From Strongyloides papillosus (taxonomy: Eukaryota; Nematoda; Chromadorea; Rhabditida; Strongyloididae), in contig SRSI01000044.1 of the NCBI GenBank assembly GCA_005656395.1, positions 620,001-684,000 on the forward strand: 64,000 nucleotides of DNA. Direction: 5' to 3'. Numbering within the stretch: position 1 is the first letter of the stretch; each line of letters opens with the position of its first letter. The notes beneath the pieces were generated by a model. The model saw only the letters and a program-made list of their open reading frames with translations. It was not told the DNA's origin and made no database searches. Shown in pieces: positions 48,913 through 62,203 of this stretch. A program made the position numbers and the translations under genes.

Positions 48913-51900
48913 AAAGATATATATGTTTAACTTTTTTAATTAATGTGACTTTTTTTAATTTTGATATTTTTTATGACATTATGCTCATTTAGATCTTAAC
49001 TTGTTTTTTTATTTTATAAAATATGATATTAAAAGTCAATTTTGTGTAAAATTATTGATGTTTTAATAAAGATCATTATTCTAAACAATCTACAAACAAC
49101 AAAAAGTTTAAAAATTTCATAAAAATAACAATGAAAAGCAATAATTATTTACTCACACAAAGTATTATTAATTAAAAAGCATTATTTTAGTATTCGTTCT
49201 TATTTTAAATTAAAATATGTAAAAGTAATTTTTTTTACCATAAATAAAAATCTATATTATTTCTCACTTTTCATAAATTTGACTTTTAAAGATAATTATA
49301 AAAAGACATTATGAAAAAAATTTAAAGCATCAAATTTGAAAAATTCATAAAATACAATTTATAATAATTCAAACTATTGAAAAATATTAAAAAAATGTAC
49401 CGTAATTTGTTAAAAATGTTTTTATAAAAGTTTTTGTAATTTTACACAGAATTAAATTTTAACCATTTATTTTAAAATGGATTGTAGAAAACAACTTATA
49501 TTCTAAAATAAATATAGTATACTAGAAAATAGAAACTTATTTTAATAATTCTCTAATTATTATTTTAATTTTTATAAACGAAATAATTGCGATACAATTA
49601 GTCGCAAATTAAGAAAATTCAAATTTTATTAGGTGGGACAAATTAATGACATGTTATGCAAACCTGTGTTCTTTTTTTTCTGTGTAATATTAAAATTAAA
49701 ATATTTTTGACAACATTCTTTTTATTACTATTAGTGCATCTTGCAGAGATATTAACCAATATGAATTCTAAAAAATGTTATACAATTGGCATACACTTTC
49801 TAAATAAATTATTAAACTTCAAATATTCACATGTTAAAATACAATATATACATATGTGTATTGTTAGATAATAAAATTATTGTCTTTAATGAAGAAAAGG
49901 AAAAACTTTAAATTTAATTCACATTTCTATATTTAAAACAAATTCAAGAGTAAAAAAATGATATTAAAATGTTAGCCTTCTACTCATTCGATTTTTAGCG
50001 CAATTTTATACAATATGAAAAAATAATGATTAAAAAATTATTTAAAAATAAAATTCATATCATAATGTATTTAAATGTTCAAAAAAGACAGGCAAGGTTA
50101 TAGTTTTTAATTGGTACTCTGAAGTTAGTAGTGAAAAATTAAGAATAAAAAATCTATATTTAAACATTTTTGTAAGTGGTTTGTACAGTAAGCTAGAATT
50201 AAAAAAATGCATATAACCATTTTAAATTGAGGTTCTTAATTTACAAAATTGAGTTTATATCCATAATTAACCTAGTAGCTTTTTAACTATCGGGTAATAA
50301 AGTAGTTTCCTGCATTTAGTAAGCTTTTTAAGTTTTCGTTATTAACTGTATGTCAGTTTTAGCCTCTTATATTAGTTTTCAGGAGATATTTCTAAATTTT
50401 TTTGGCATTGTTAAGCACAATTGTGAAAGGACTTTTTTTTTGATTACGTTACGTTTGTTAGGAGGAATTGATCTATTGTATTATTTAATTAGAACAAAAT
50501 TCTACGCGTAGAGATAGAGTCAATTGGTGTGGAATTCACTTTATTGTATTGTCTGACTTCAATTTAATTCTTTAAATGTGTAGAGTTAAGAAGTAGAAAT
50601 TGTAAACCTAACAACGTTCTAAGCATGTGAAAAGTTCAAAATAATACAAAAGACAATTTTAAAGTCATTTTGAACTTTTAGCCATTATTATAACAAAGAT
50701 TCTTGGAACTTATAACGTGTACAATACAGTCTATTTGTTTATTTCCACTGTTAATGGTTACTCTTGCGATTATAAATAGTACTTTATAGAAAATGAGGCA
50801 CAAATTTCTTAACAACAAATTCTCCCATTACAAAAGTTATAATATTGGTGATTTAAGGAAAAGAGAAGAAAATAAACAAAAGATATAATTGAAGGGCAAT
50901 TAAAAGATTAGTATTTTTTAATAATTTTTTTACACAAAAGTTCTACAAGTTTTTTTGTTTTAAATTTGAAGATAAATTTCTGAAGTAAATAGAAAAAAGC
51001 AAATTAAATCTTAACAAAAGTTTTGTATGGATTTTTCAGGATTTCAGTTACTATGTTTTGTTTTGCTTTTAACATATTTCATCATTATATCAAAATATTT
51101 ACTTTTAATTTAATATTATATGAGTCATATGAACAAGAGTTGAAATCTATATGAAGTTATTACTATTCGAGAAAAGGTCATAAATTATATGACTTTCTTA
51201 TAAAAAAGGCCGTTAAAAGAGAAATGTTTTTTTCCGAAATTAATTTGAATCCAACAAGTACAGGAAATACTTTGATATTTTTAAAATTTTGAATAAAAAA
51301 TTGTTTTTATTTTTGCTTTTAAGAATATTCTTTTGATAATTTACATATAAACAATAAAAATTGGTATGTCTTTATTTTAAATATCATTAATTTTAATTAA
51401 ATACATTTCTTTTGGTTTTGATTTTTGAGCATTGATTTTCTTGTTGTGATTTCCTGTAAAAATTTGAATTTTAAAAATAAATCCGTTCAAATATGATAAA
51501 CAAGCTTAAATAACAATGAAATAGTGAAATATGAAAATATTTATTAAAGTACAAATTTAAAAAAAAAGTTTAAAAACATAACGATAAAAGTTTCATTTTT
51601 CAATATAATTAAAATCTATAAAGGAAATAATAAAAATTCTGTTTTAAATAAATACTTTTAATTTTTTTGAAAACATTGGAAATAAACTTTTTTTAGATAT
51701 TTTCACAGTTAATTCAAAACAATATTATTAAACTGTTGTAAATGTGATTGATTTATATCAATCTTATTACAATGTAAAAGCGCATATAAAACCATTACTT
51801 ACCATAAAGGCTTGTATCCGGATCAGGATAAGTAATAGTTTTCTTGTAATCAAATATATTGTCTTTATTTAGCTTTTTTCTATCAATAAATATATAGTAA

Positions 51901-52430
51901 ATTAGACTATGTATTACATAAACTAATAAATAATAAAGTACTATAAGAATTTAGTAATTACTATTTATTTCTAGTTCAATTACAACAAATTCTTGCTTTT
52001 TGAAAAATTGTTTTTATAAATTTTTAATTTTCTAATTATTTAACAGTAAAAAATATCTAAAATCTTCAAACATAATTTTTAAGGTATAGTTTGCAATTTA
52101 AAGTTTTCGTAAATCTAATTTTAAGCCCAAAAAATTTTGTAAAACCGATCATTTAGTGTTAGTATAGAATACTAGATCGAAATATAAATTATGACTATTT
52201 CTTAAAATAGAACGTTTTTTAGAAATAAAAAAATTTCTGAAGTTATTAATTATCATAAGAAGATAATATATTTATTGTTAGAAGTGATATTAATCTTTTT
52301 GTGTATTCTAGATAAAAATTAATTTAAGTCAATTAAAAAAAAATAATAAAATTATACTTGAATTCAATAGCTGCTATAAATTTTAAAAACTTTTTCTTGT
52401 AGGATCACATATTAAATAAATTATTTCAAT

Positions 52431-53403
52431 ATGAATGATAAATATCTAAGATTTAAAATTACTCAACTTGTCTACATAATACCAACAGTTTTATTAATGA
52501 TATTATCAATATATTTATTACTAAAACAAAACGAAAAGAAAAATGTTTATTTTAACAAACTATTTTATTTTAAAGTAATTTGTAAATTGATTAATAACAT
52601 CATTTTTATCGTAACTCTTTTGATATTTTGTAAGCTACCTAAATTGGAATTATACGATATAAACTTGGAAAGAAATGATTGGACAGCAATAATTTATCAT
52701 ATTTTAACACCGCAACAAATGAATTTTATGTTTATTATAACACTATTAATAAGTATAAATAGATATCTGGCTATTAAACAACCTACAAAATATAAATCTT
52801 ATTTTTCAAAATCAAATATGATTAAAATCATTGTACTTTTCACTATAACTTAAATATCTACAGGAATTGGAAATATCTGTTTTCGTCTATCATTTAATAT
52901 GAAACAATTATTTGGTTTCAATATTAAAGACAAAACAGCTAAAAAGATGTTGTATTATAAAATTTTCTATACAGTTTTCTTATTTGGAACCATTGCTATT
53001 GCAGCATGCTTCTTCAATGTGATAGAAATTAGAAATTTGATAAATTTTAAAAAAAACAGGAAACAAATTCAGATACAGAAAAGAATTCTTTTTTGTTATA
53101 TATTCAATTTTTATAACTTTATCTTTTGTCGAAGCTTATTTTATTTGTAGAATTCTATCCATGGTACTTTACAATAATCAACTAGTTTTAAATATTTCAT
53201 ATTTTATTCACCCATGGGTATTTGATTTGTATCAGTTGTAAGTTTTTATGTTCTTATTTTCCCAAGGTAGGTAGATTATTTACAATTATATAAAACAAAA
53301 TTAAATTCTTAGTTTTGAGCTAAAAAACGGATTAAGAAATATTTGCAGACTTCCTAAAAAAGCTTAGGCAAAAGTCAATATAAAAGTTGTTCGTCTAGTA
53401 TAA
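52431..53403 (+). pseudogene. Chemoreceptor-like 7TM gene, dead copy A
   Basis: It is a paralogue of the intact gene at 60831. The first exon reads through TM1-TM4 (QLVYIIPTVLLMILSIYLLL, then NRYLAIKQP), meets TAA at 52851-52853, resumes in the same frame, and shifts frame near 53060 and again near 53240. Conserved pieces (IYSIFITLSFVEAYFICRI) are seen in the shifted frame. A short last exon with acceptor TTCTTAG at 53311-53312 and stop near 53403 matches the last exon of the intact gene. The lesions are recent enough that the whole structure is readable. Confidence 0.8.
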
Positions 53404-55166
53404 TGTTCTGTGATTTATTACAAATATAAGATAATTATACAAGAAGGACAGAAACTATGATCTTTTACTGATTTTTAAAAGTATTTTAATATTTTTTTAA
53501 CAATTTCGCTCTCTTTATATGTACAACTCTTGGAAATATTTGCATAATTTTAAAGTCAAAAATAATATTTATCAAAGCACGCTGTTTACAATGTTATTTA
53601 AGTCTTATTTTTTATACTACAAGTATGCAGAGGAAAGATAATTTATATTTAACAACCTGTATTTTAATAACTATCATATTTGTAAAAAATTTTCATGTTT
53701 TTTTCTAAAAAACTTTTTGGTACACATTAGTGTTTTTTTAAAATATAAGTTATAATACTTTTAGTTAGAGATACTGTACAGCGAATACATAAAAAAAATA
53801 AATACTGCAAATATTTTATTGCAATTATAATGTTTATTATGTCTTGTACTTAATAGAGTTTTTTTTCGATATTATTAAATGCAATCCAACTTCTATCATT
53901 AATTGTTCTTAAAAGTTTTCAAATTAGCTTCATTCGAATTAAAATAATATTACAGATGGCTTAAATATTCATCTTCTGTTCTTGAAATTTTATTTCGACA
54001 TCCTTCAATAAAATAAAAACTATAAAACAATATTTATTGAGAAAAGTAAACAAATTATTGTAAAATTATTTATGGCATAGCAAGGCGTTTACCTAACAAG
54101 TGGACTCTACTATAAGGTGTATGTTATGAGAAATACTTGATGTTTTAATGGTAGAATTGTTAATTAAAAAAACTGAAGTCAACAAATTATTAGAATTAAA
54201 AGCTAAGAAGTATTTTATTCATTTTTTAAATTTAAAATTATTAAAATCACTTTTAATCATTAGAAAGTCATCAAACAAAAAAATTTCTTTTAACTGTTCA
54301 ATAATATTATTATGGTATTTTAAGACGATTATGGAAAGGTAAAATTCAGTTTATTTTCAAAAGACCTTGTCATTAAATTTACTTTTGTTATTATTTATAA
54401 TGTAAAAATTGTTTTTTAAGTGTTATTTCTTAGAATCCTTTCAAAATCACAAAATGAGTTGCTTAAAATTGAAACTCAAAAATAAATAATGAGAGGTTTA
54501 TTAATATGGATATTTTTACTAAAACTCATGATGAATGTTTAAAAATAATAAAAAGGTTATTTAACTTTTTTTAATTACTAATAATTAAAGAAATTATAAT
54601 ATATGTTTTCTATCAAATTATTTCGTAGTTATTATAAAAATATTACAAAAATAATAATTATATCATTATCTTTCTTATTATTTCTATTAATTAGCATGTT
54701 CATTTAAGTAGAAATATTTATATATAAAATTAGTAACATCATAATTTTATTTTAATAACAATTGTGTTTTTATAGGATTTTTATTTTCAATTATATTAAC
54801 TGATTTATTTCTACTAAACATACATTCCAATTATAGAATCAGGCTAAAATTTTAAACTAAATTGATAAATCAAATTCGAGATATAGTGTTCTAATTTATA
54901 GAATTACGAAACTTATAATAAAGTAGTTAGTTAAATAAGTACTTTATTTCTGCCTTAATATGAATACACTTTTTATATATAACTTGATCTTAATTTTATA
55001 CAAAAATTATAGTCGATTTAAGTTATAAGCTATACCCTATTGTATTTATATTTGTCAAAAATTACATTTTCTGGTAAATAATTAATAACATCTATTTTAG
55101 TATTAAGAATCCTATATAATCATATGAAAATTTTTTTAATAATACGCATTTAAAATAAATTGAAAA
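53404..55166. other. Spacer between receptor copies A and B
   Basis: AT-rich. The 64-codon plus frame at 54148-54342 is Leu/Lys-rich and unlike the receptor family, so it is not supported as a gene. Confidence 0.4.
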
Positions 55167-56122
55167 ATGGTCAACGTAATATTTGTCACCGAAATTTCAC
55201 AGCTTATATATAAGATACCATCAATTTTGTTAATGATTTTATCGGTATTTACTATAGTAAAAGAATTTGAAAAGAAAAAAGTCTCTTTTAACAAACAATT
55301 TTGTTTTATAATTGTATGCAAATTAATTAATGGTATTAAATATATCGTAACTAATATAATATTTTAAGTATAGCCTAAATGGGGTTTTTTTAATAAATTT
55401 TTGGAAAGAAATGAGTGGACAACGGCATTGTTTTTCGCATTAACAACACAACAGATTATTAACATGTTTCTTATAACGCTTTTAATAAGTATAAATAGAT
55501 ATGTGGCTGTTAATTACCCTGCAACATACAAACATTATTTTTCTAGATCAAAAATTATTTAAATACTACTATTTTTTACTATGTTTTCAATTCTAATTGG
55601 GGTTGGAAATGTTTTTCGAACCATTGTACATAATACTTGATAAAGACAGTATTTATGTACCGTATTTTAAATTTAAATACGCATTTCATTATTCAATCTT
55701 TTTTACTTTTATATGTGGATTTATTTCTATTGCAACATGTTTCTTTAATGTAAAAGCAATTTTAATACTAAAGGATCGTACTAATATTAGCAATAAAAAC
55801 CGAAAAGAATTATTTTATATAATATATTCAATTTTTGTTTTCATAACTTTATCATTTGTTGAAGCTTTTTTTGTTTGCAGATTTATAGCTCAACGTTATG
55901 AAAACATCCTACTTGCCAATATAGTTATTTTTCTTCACATTTGGACATTTGATTTATCATCTATTGGAGATTTTTATTTCCTTGTTTACTCAAGGCAAGT
56001 ATAAACATTCATATCTAAATAAAATTTATATTTTTAGTGTTGAACTAAGGAATGAAATAAAAATTTTTTTCAAATGCTCAGAAAATACCAAAATAACCAT
56101 CAAGATTCCTCACATAAGGTAA
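55167..56122 (+). pseudogene. Chemoreceptor-like 7TM gene, dead copy B
   Basis: It starts with MVNVIFVTEISQLIYKIPSI, close to the intact copy. A stop near 55365 interrupts it after TM2, another TAA lies near 55561, and a frameshift lies near 55600. The rest (TM5-TM7) is readable to FDLSSIGDFYFLVYSR. The donor after exon 1 reads GGCAAGT where the intact gene has GTAAGT, so it is either a GC-AG donor or decay. The last exon at 56038-56122 (acceptor TTTTTAG) is still open to TAA. This is a clear pseudogene of the same family. Confidence 0.8.
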
Positions 56123-59100
56123 TTACTTCTCAATTACTAAAATAAATTTAATTATAGAAAGTAACAAAGTAATGATCTATTACTAAATTTATATTATTAA
56201 AAAAATCAAATATAGGAGTTAACAAAACAAATTGAACAAAAATTTATATGGCTTTGGTTTTTACTACAAAAAATGAGCCGTATGAAGGTTTTTATAGTTA
56301 ACAGTCTGGATTACAATAACTCTCATCAATATTTGTAATGTGCTTAAATATTTTTTGACTATTATTTGAATAGTTTTTAATCATTAGTAAGAATTAGAAT
56401 ATAAAATGACAAAAAAAACACTGTAAATATTTAAAAAATAGAAATGTTTATCATATTTTGCTCCACATTATGTTCTTTGAACTATATGGTTTCAATTGAT
56501 TTTTTAGCTCGTGTAGTAAAGTGTCGAAGATTAAAGCATCTTCTAAAAATAAGAATACATGAATCTTATATAAAAAGAAACGTGACTGAAGTAATCTATT
56601 ATTGGTTGATCTTTAGGATAGTGGATGCATTTTATATATCGTTAAATAAGCTATTTTCGGGCTTTAAAATATATTTTTTTGATGAATATGCATAAAAATA
56701 CATATTTAAGTACATTTGCAGCATTTGTAGCAAAGAAAAGTTTTTTGCTACATTGAATTTTTTTAATCAATGGCTTAATTTTAGAGTTGGTAACACCTTT
56801 TAATTTTTAACCATTTTTTGCCCCTATATGCAGCTTTCTAGCTAAACGTGCTTTTTTTGCAATAAGTTATTATAATACTATTATTTTGGAACCTTTTTTA
56901 AAACTTTTTTTCCAAAATGCCTCAATATATTAATAAAGATACTAAAATTTATTCTAGTTTTAATTACCAATTTCTTATGATTTTTTCAAATAAAGGTTTC
57001 AATCATTTTTTGATAAAGCTAAAGCATTGCATTATTATTATTGGGCATTGCCGTCATTAAACACACCATATAGGAATTAGATACAAAAATTCTGCGAAAT
57101 TAATTCATTAACATAATTTCTTAAGTTTAATAATTAACCAAAAGTTATCTAGCGAATCCTTAGTTTATTAAAAATGTATTGACACCACTTCCAATTATTT
57201 TTCTGAGCGAAAAAAAGTCAATTTTAAAAGTTCTTTTTTTAGCTTAAAAAAATGAATTCGAAAATATTTTTAAAATTTTTAAGGAATAATATATTTTCCA
57301 TTAAAATATATTTTTTTTATATAAAAACTCATTTTTACAATATTTAATGCTTTAAAGAGTTAAATAAAGAGATGTCACAAACTTTAAGATATCTAATTTT
57401 TCTAAATATGCTAAATTTAGTAAAAACATCATTAGCTATTATATACACTTACAAATATGCATATTAAAGAAATTAATTTCAATTAAAGTTCAAAATTTTA
57501 ATGCGTTCACTATTCTTAAGGTAATCCCTATTATAACAAAGGACACATACACATATAATGAAACAATAATATAAAAAACGGTGGTAATATGGAAAGAGGG
57601 ATAATTCCAGATAAACTATAATGTTAATTTAGTGATAGTATTGTCAATGTAGTCCCATTGCGTTGTGTACTATATAAAATCTTTAAAAGTAATTGTTGTT
57701 TATAATTCCATTTGAATAAAACACATTGAGATCACTACGGTGTAAAAAACATCTTTTGAGTTACTATGTACTTCAAGATTTTATAGTTTAAGGCAAAAAT
57801 TTCAAATATAAAAAGATTTTTACTGTATGAATTCTTTAAATAAAAAACCGATTACTAAAATGACAAATTTGTAATATGATTACAGATTTTTAAAATCATA
57901 GTAAACAAGAAAAGGAGAATAAGAGAGTAGAGAGATGATTTTGAAACACATATATGAATAGATACTTCAAAGTTGAATCATAAAATGGTATATTTTTGTC
58001 TATAATATTATTTCACTGTAGATTCGTATCTTTATCATCAGTATTAAGATAAATTGAGGAGTAAGTATATCATAACAAAAGATAATCATGCTGTTAATCC
58101 ATTATCCCAGTATCTCGCTAACGGTAATTAACATTGTTTTTGATAAACTGATTATTCATCAACAAAGTGGTTGTTCTGTCATTAATCTTATTAGTACAAA
58201 TATTTTAAAAGCTTCAATTCAAAACTTCCAACATTTACTATTGTTATTTAAAATAATCAAATTTATAAGTAAAAATATTTCCGCTTATTTTCGATAATAA
58301 AATCTAGTACTTAAAAACAAGTAAGAAAAATTATTGGTATTCTTAGTTTTGTTTTTATATTTTTGAGAATTTCCGTTATAAATTCAACACATGAAGATAA
58401 ATTTTTGTACTGCAGTTTCCTGAAGTGGTTCTTTTTTTAAATTTTGAAATACATAAAAGGGCAATTTTAGAATACAGGATATATAATATAAATATCTCTA
58501 TTATGCAAATATTCAAAATAAAAGTTTATAAAAGAATTATAAATGTTATTTTTCTATTTACTTTGCAATTATCACCAATTAAGAAAACATCGATAATCTA
58601 TTTTTATAATATATATAAAATGGTTATTTTTAAAATATAATGAAAATAATAATTACTTTCTATCTATTTTTATTATTTTTAGAAAACAATGATATTTACT
58701 ACAGGTATAATACACTATCTTGTAAAGATTATCTTGTCTCTAATTTTTATTAACGAATGTACTCTTTTTAAAAAAATTTATCCAATTTTTTATAATTACT
58801 GTCATTATTACTATTTTTGTAAAGTATAGGCTACGAATATAAAAACAAGTTTGAGATTTGCAATTAAGTTAAGTGCGATAGCATACAAAAAAAGTTAATT
58901 TCTAGATCCAATTTATAAGTTGTACTTAAAAAGGGTTGTTAATTTCTATAAAACAATTAGCATTACAAAAATAAAAAGAAATAATCCTTTTCTAGAAATA
59001 GAATGATTTTTTGTAGATTCATATTACGACAAGGCTATAAGAAAATAGTATTTTTTGGTATTGAAATTATGTTTCAATTAATTTTTTATTAAAAAGCAGA

Positions 59101-59417
59101 AAATTTATTAATCTTTTAAACCTTTTTAATTTTTATTTTAGAAGAGAGATATGCTAAAATGTCGCACAGTATCCACACGTAGAAATTACTTTCTTTGTTT
59201 ATTTATTGGTAAATAAATTCGTTTTTAATTTTCTAATAGGTATACTTTTAGCCGTTTTTCATTTTTTTTACTTGATGCTATTCCACATCCTCTTAATTTT
59301 TTATATGTAACTCCATATTCAAAGTCTACAAAATATATTTATTGTTAACTTTAAAATGAACGAAATCACGAGCTTAAGATCGAATGATCTTGCAAGACTT
59401 CCAACAATAAGCATATA
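56123..59417. other. Gene-poor spacer downstream of receptor copy B
   Basis: AT-rich with frames of 69-83 codons at 56444, 58088 and 58425 (plus) that do not resemble the receptor family or each other. They have chance-like composition, though 56444-56695 is the least unlikely to be coding. No RNA gene is recognised. Confidence 0.4.
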
Positions 59418-60282
59418 CATGGATTGTCCCAAAAGCGATGGGAATGATTTTGTTATATTCCTCAGAGGCAGTAAGTTAAAAAGGTAAGGAAGAGGTTTTG
59501 TAGAGAAAATTATCGTCTACAAAATAGCATATATCTCATTAAAATCCGAAACTTACAAAATATTTTATGTTAAAAACAGTGGACCTATGTTTTGCACTCT
59601 TGTCACACGTAAAAGTATTATTATTTTAGGTGGCAAAAAGATTTTAAAAATAAAGACAAAACGTCAAAGATAAAAAATCTACAGGCTAATTACTATAATT
59701 ATACTTTAATCATTCATCATTGTCTGGTGGAGAGTTTTTATTTTCGAAAATTATTCTCGCTTTGCCTCTTACCTCCTATAGTATCAACCTATAACATGTA
59801 ACTTCTATCTACTTTTCAAAATTAAAGACTATCTAAAAGGACATCACTTTGGGAATTTAGAAAATATGCGATTAGCTTTGACGAATGCTCTAAACAGTCT
59901 TACACGTGAAGAATTTGGACTAATGACAAAAATTTTCTTTTATATATTGTATCCGTATTTTCTAAATTTCTGTAGCAATTTTTTTTATGTTTTGTACAAA
60001 ATTCAATTGCTCAACGTTGTTTGACACTCTTTTGCATGTTCATTATTAAAGAAACTAAAAAAATTTTTGCTGTAACTTGAATGAATTTTTAGGCACGACG
60101 AGAGAGCAAAACAAGGGTCTACTTTTTTTAACATAAAAAGTTTTGTAGAGCATGGATTCAAATGGGGTGTATGCCATTTTGTAGAAGAGAGTTTTTCTAC
60201 AAACCCCCATACTCACCTTTTTAATTGAATGCCTGTTAGGGTCGTAACAAGATCATTATCATTACTTTTGGGACAGACATTG
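59418..60282 (+). mobile_element. Deleted Tc1/mariner-type transposon (about 865 bp), third family
   Basis: The terminal inverted repeats span about 38 bp. The left (from 59418) and right (to 60282) ends share TGTCCCAAAAG, an AATGAT core and a TTGTTA end, with about 75-80% identity. TA is duplicated outside both ends (59416-59417, 60283-60284). Inside, 59827-59940 on the plus strand stays open and reads DYLKGHHFGNLENMRLALTN and on to REEFGLM, which resembles the C-terminal region of Tc1/mariner transposases. The catalytic region is missing. It inserted between receptor copies B and C. Confidence 0.75.
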
Positions 60283-60284
60283 TA

Positions 60285-60830
60285 TTACCGAATTTTTCTT
60301 AACAAGTTTTTTAATAACAATCATCATTTTCTTCAAAACTTTAGATATTACTATAGTGCAAAATAATTTACTAGTTTCACGACACAGCCCATAAAATATT
60401 TATAGATAGCTAATTTTAGGTAATATAAATTAGCATTACACAATTAAAATAATTTATCATTTAATTATTCATCAAAATAATTATATATTTTTAAAATTGT
60501 TTCATAATATCAGTGAGAAATTATGGTATTCTCGTTTAATAATACTTTATTTTATCATAAGTTTATTTTTTTCTCTTTAAAAATTAAATCTAAAAATACC
60601 AATCTTCAAATAGAAAATATTTTGCCTGTTTATGTTAACCCTTTTTTTAAATTACTAATTTAAAATACCAATAGATTAATTTTAAGTTATAAGAGATTGT
60701 TTTTTGTATTTGTTTTATTAGAATTAATTCTTTTTTGTACTTGACTGATAAAATTACTTTTAGTTTAAATAGTTTCTAAAAATCCACTAAAAAAGTTTCC
60801 TTGAACTACTTATAAGATCTATCAACAAAT
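60285..60830. other. Upstream region of the intact receptor gene
   Basis: AT-rich with no coding frame. It is likely to hold the receptor promoter. No clear TATA box or acceptor was found at the usual distance. Confidence 0.4.
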
Positions 60831-61803
60831 ATGAACGACATAATCTTTGTTTCCGAAGTAATTCAACTCATTTACAAATTACCAACAATTTTTTTAATGA
60901 TCTTAGCAATATGTGTTATAATAAAAGAAATCAAGAAAAAGAATGTTTATTTTAACAAACAATTTTATTTTATAATTGTATGCAAATTGATTAATGACAT
61001 TAATTACATTTTAACTAACACAATATTTTTTAAATTACCTAAATTGGGGTTTTATGTCAAATTTTTGGAGAATAATAATTGGTTAACAGAAACTTTCTAT
61101 ATTTTAACAGCACAACAAGCAGCTTTTATGTTCCTTATAACATTTTTGATAAGTGTAAATAGATATGTAGCTGTTAATTTTATTACAATGTATAACCTTT
61201 ACTTTTCAAAATCAAATATGATTAAAATATTACTATTTTTTATTCTATTTTCAACACTAGTTGGAATTGGAAATTATTTTTTTCATCCATTGTACAAAAT
61301 TGATTATTTTTTCCGAATTTTTATGCCAAATTTTACTTCTAGAAGTATAACTTACTACCAAATATTTTATACAATCGGTTTATTTGGAACTCTTTCAGTT
61401 GCAACATGTATCTTCAATGTAAAAGCAATTTTAAAATTAAAGAAACATAATCAAGTAGGTAGTACATACAAAAGAGAATTATTCAATATTATATATTCAA
61501 TTTTTATTTTTATAACATTATCATGTGTTGAAGCTTTTTATGTTTGTAGAATTATTGTTGTACAGTATGAAATTAACTTACTTGCTCCAATACCCTATTT
61601 TCTTCATATTTTGGCATTTGACTTAACGTCTGTTGGAGATTTTTATTTTCTTATTTACTCAAAGTAAGTGTAGATTTTTTATATTTGTACTTAAGTAAAA
61701 TTAAATTTTTAGTATTGAACTTAGGAATGAAATGAAAAATGTATTTAGATGTTCCAAAAAATTAACAGCTAAAGTCAACGTCAATGTAGTTCGTATAAAT
61801 TAA
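60831..61803 (+). CDS. Chemoreceptor-like 7TM GPCR (nematode Srg/Srv-like), intact copy C
   Basis: Exon 1 (60831-61663) and exon 2 (61713-61803) join in phase over a 49 bp intron, giving 307 residues. About seven hydrophobic segments are visible: about residues 5-30, 40-65, 85-115, 125-150, 175-200, 220-245 and 255-276. NRYVAV sits after TM3, the position of the DRY-like motif. The N-terminal IYKLPTIFLMILA and the C-terminal SVGDFYFLIYSNIELRNEM ends resemble nematode serpentine receptors of the Srg superfamily (srg, srv). The family call is by pattern only. A role in sensing chemicals at sensory-neuron cilia is known for relatives and inferred here. It is the only intact one of three tandem copies. 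No stop or frame break is seen and the splice sites are canonical. Confidence 0.85.
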
Positions 61804-62156
61804 TTTTTGTTAATTGTAAAGGTAAAATTTAATAATACAAAATGACTAAGTTACAATTTATTATTGAATTAAAACAAAAATTTTCTCAACTATTATATTA
61901 TTTATTTATAACAAAATTAGCATTATTCTTATAATTTTTATATATTATATGTATTGCTTTTATAATTTTTCCAACAGCAATTTTAATAAAATGATTTTTG
62001 CTTCATGAATATGATAAATTTTTACTAAAATTATTCATGATCAAAGAATATTTTAAAATATTTTATTTAAAAAAAATTAAGAAAATGTTTAATTTTAAAT
62101 GTTTTTATACAATTATTAAAAGCTTTTTTTCTGTATCTATATTCAATTTTAACAGC
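61804..62156. other. Short intergenic region before the defensin-like gene
   Basis: AT-rich, 350 bp, with nothing recognised apart from the TATA box at its end. Confidence 0.4.
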
Positions 62157-62163
62157 TATAAAA
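62157..62163 (+). promoter_or_regulatory. TATA box of defensin-like gene
   Basis: TATAAAA 41-47 nt before the chosen ATG at 62204. It supports that start over the in-frame ATG at 62168, which lies only a few bases after the box. Confidence 0.55.
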
Positions 62164-62203
62164 ATTTTTGATATCTAGAATTGTTACATTTGCTTTTTAT
62201 AAA

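Larger units (their letters stand above)
47271..52430. other. 5.2 kb gene-poor stretch
   Basis: AT-rich DNA with a less AT-rich decayed repeat at about 47630-47960 and a mariner-terminus-like sequence at 48883-48912. The 71-codon plus frame at 49656-49871 has chance-like composition. No gene is supported. Confidence 0.5.

Noticed and set aside
49656..49871. 71-codon plus frame with a hydrophobic start resembling a signal peptide
   Set aside because: No TATA box or acceptor at the right distance and no protein-like composition after the first 30 residues.
50503..50512. CTACGCGTAG palindrome
   Set aside because: An isolated 10-base palindrome with no flanking repeat, target duplication or gene context.
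52899..53150. Independent small receptor gene at 52899
   Set aside because: It is the in-frame continuation of receptor copy A past a stop and ends in a frameshift when compared with copy C.
56444..58640. Plus-strand frames at 56444, 58088 and 58425
   Set aside because: No resemblance to the receptor family or to each other, and no splice or promoter support.
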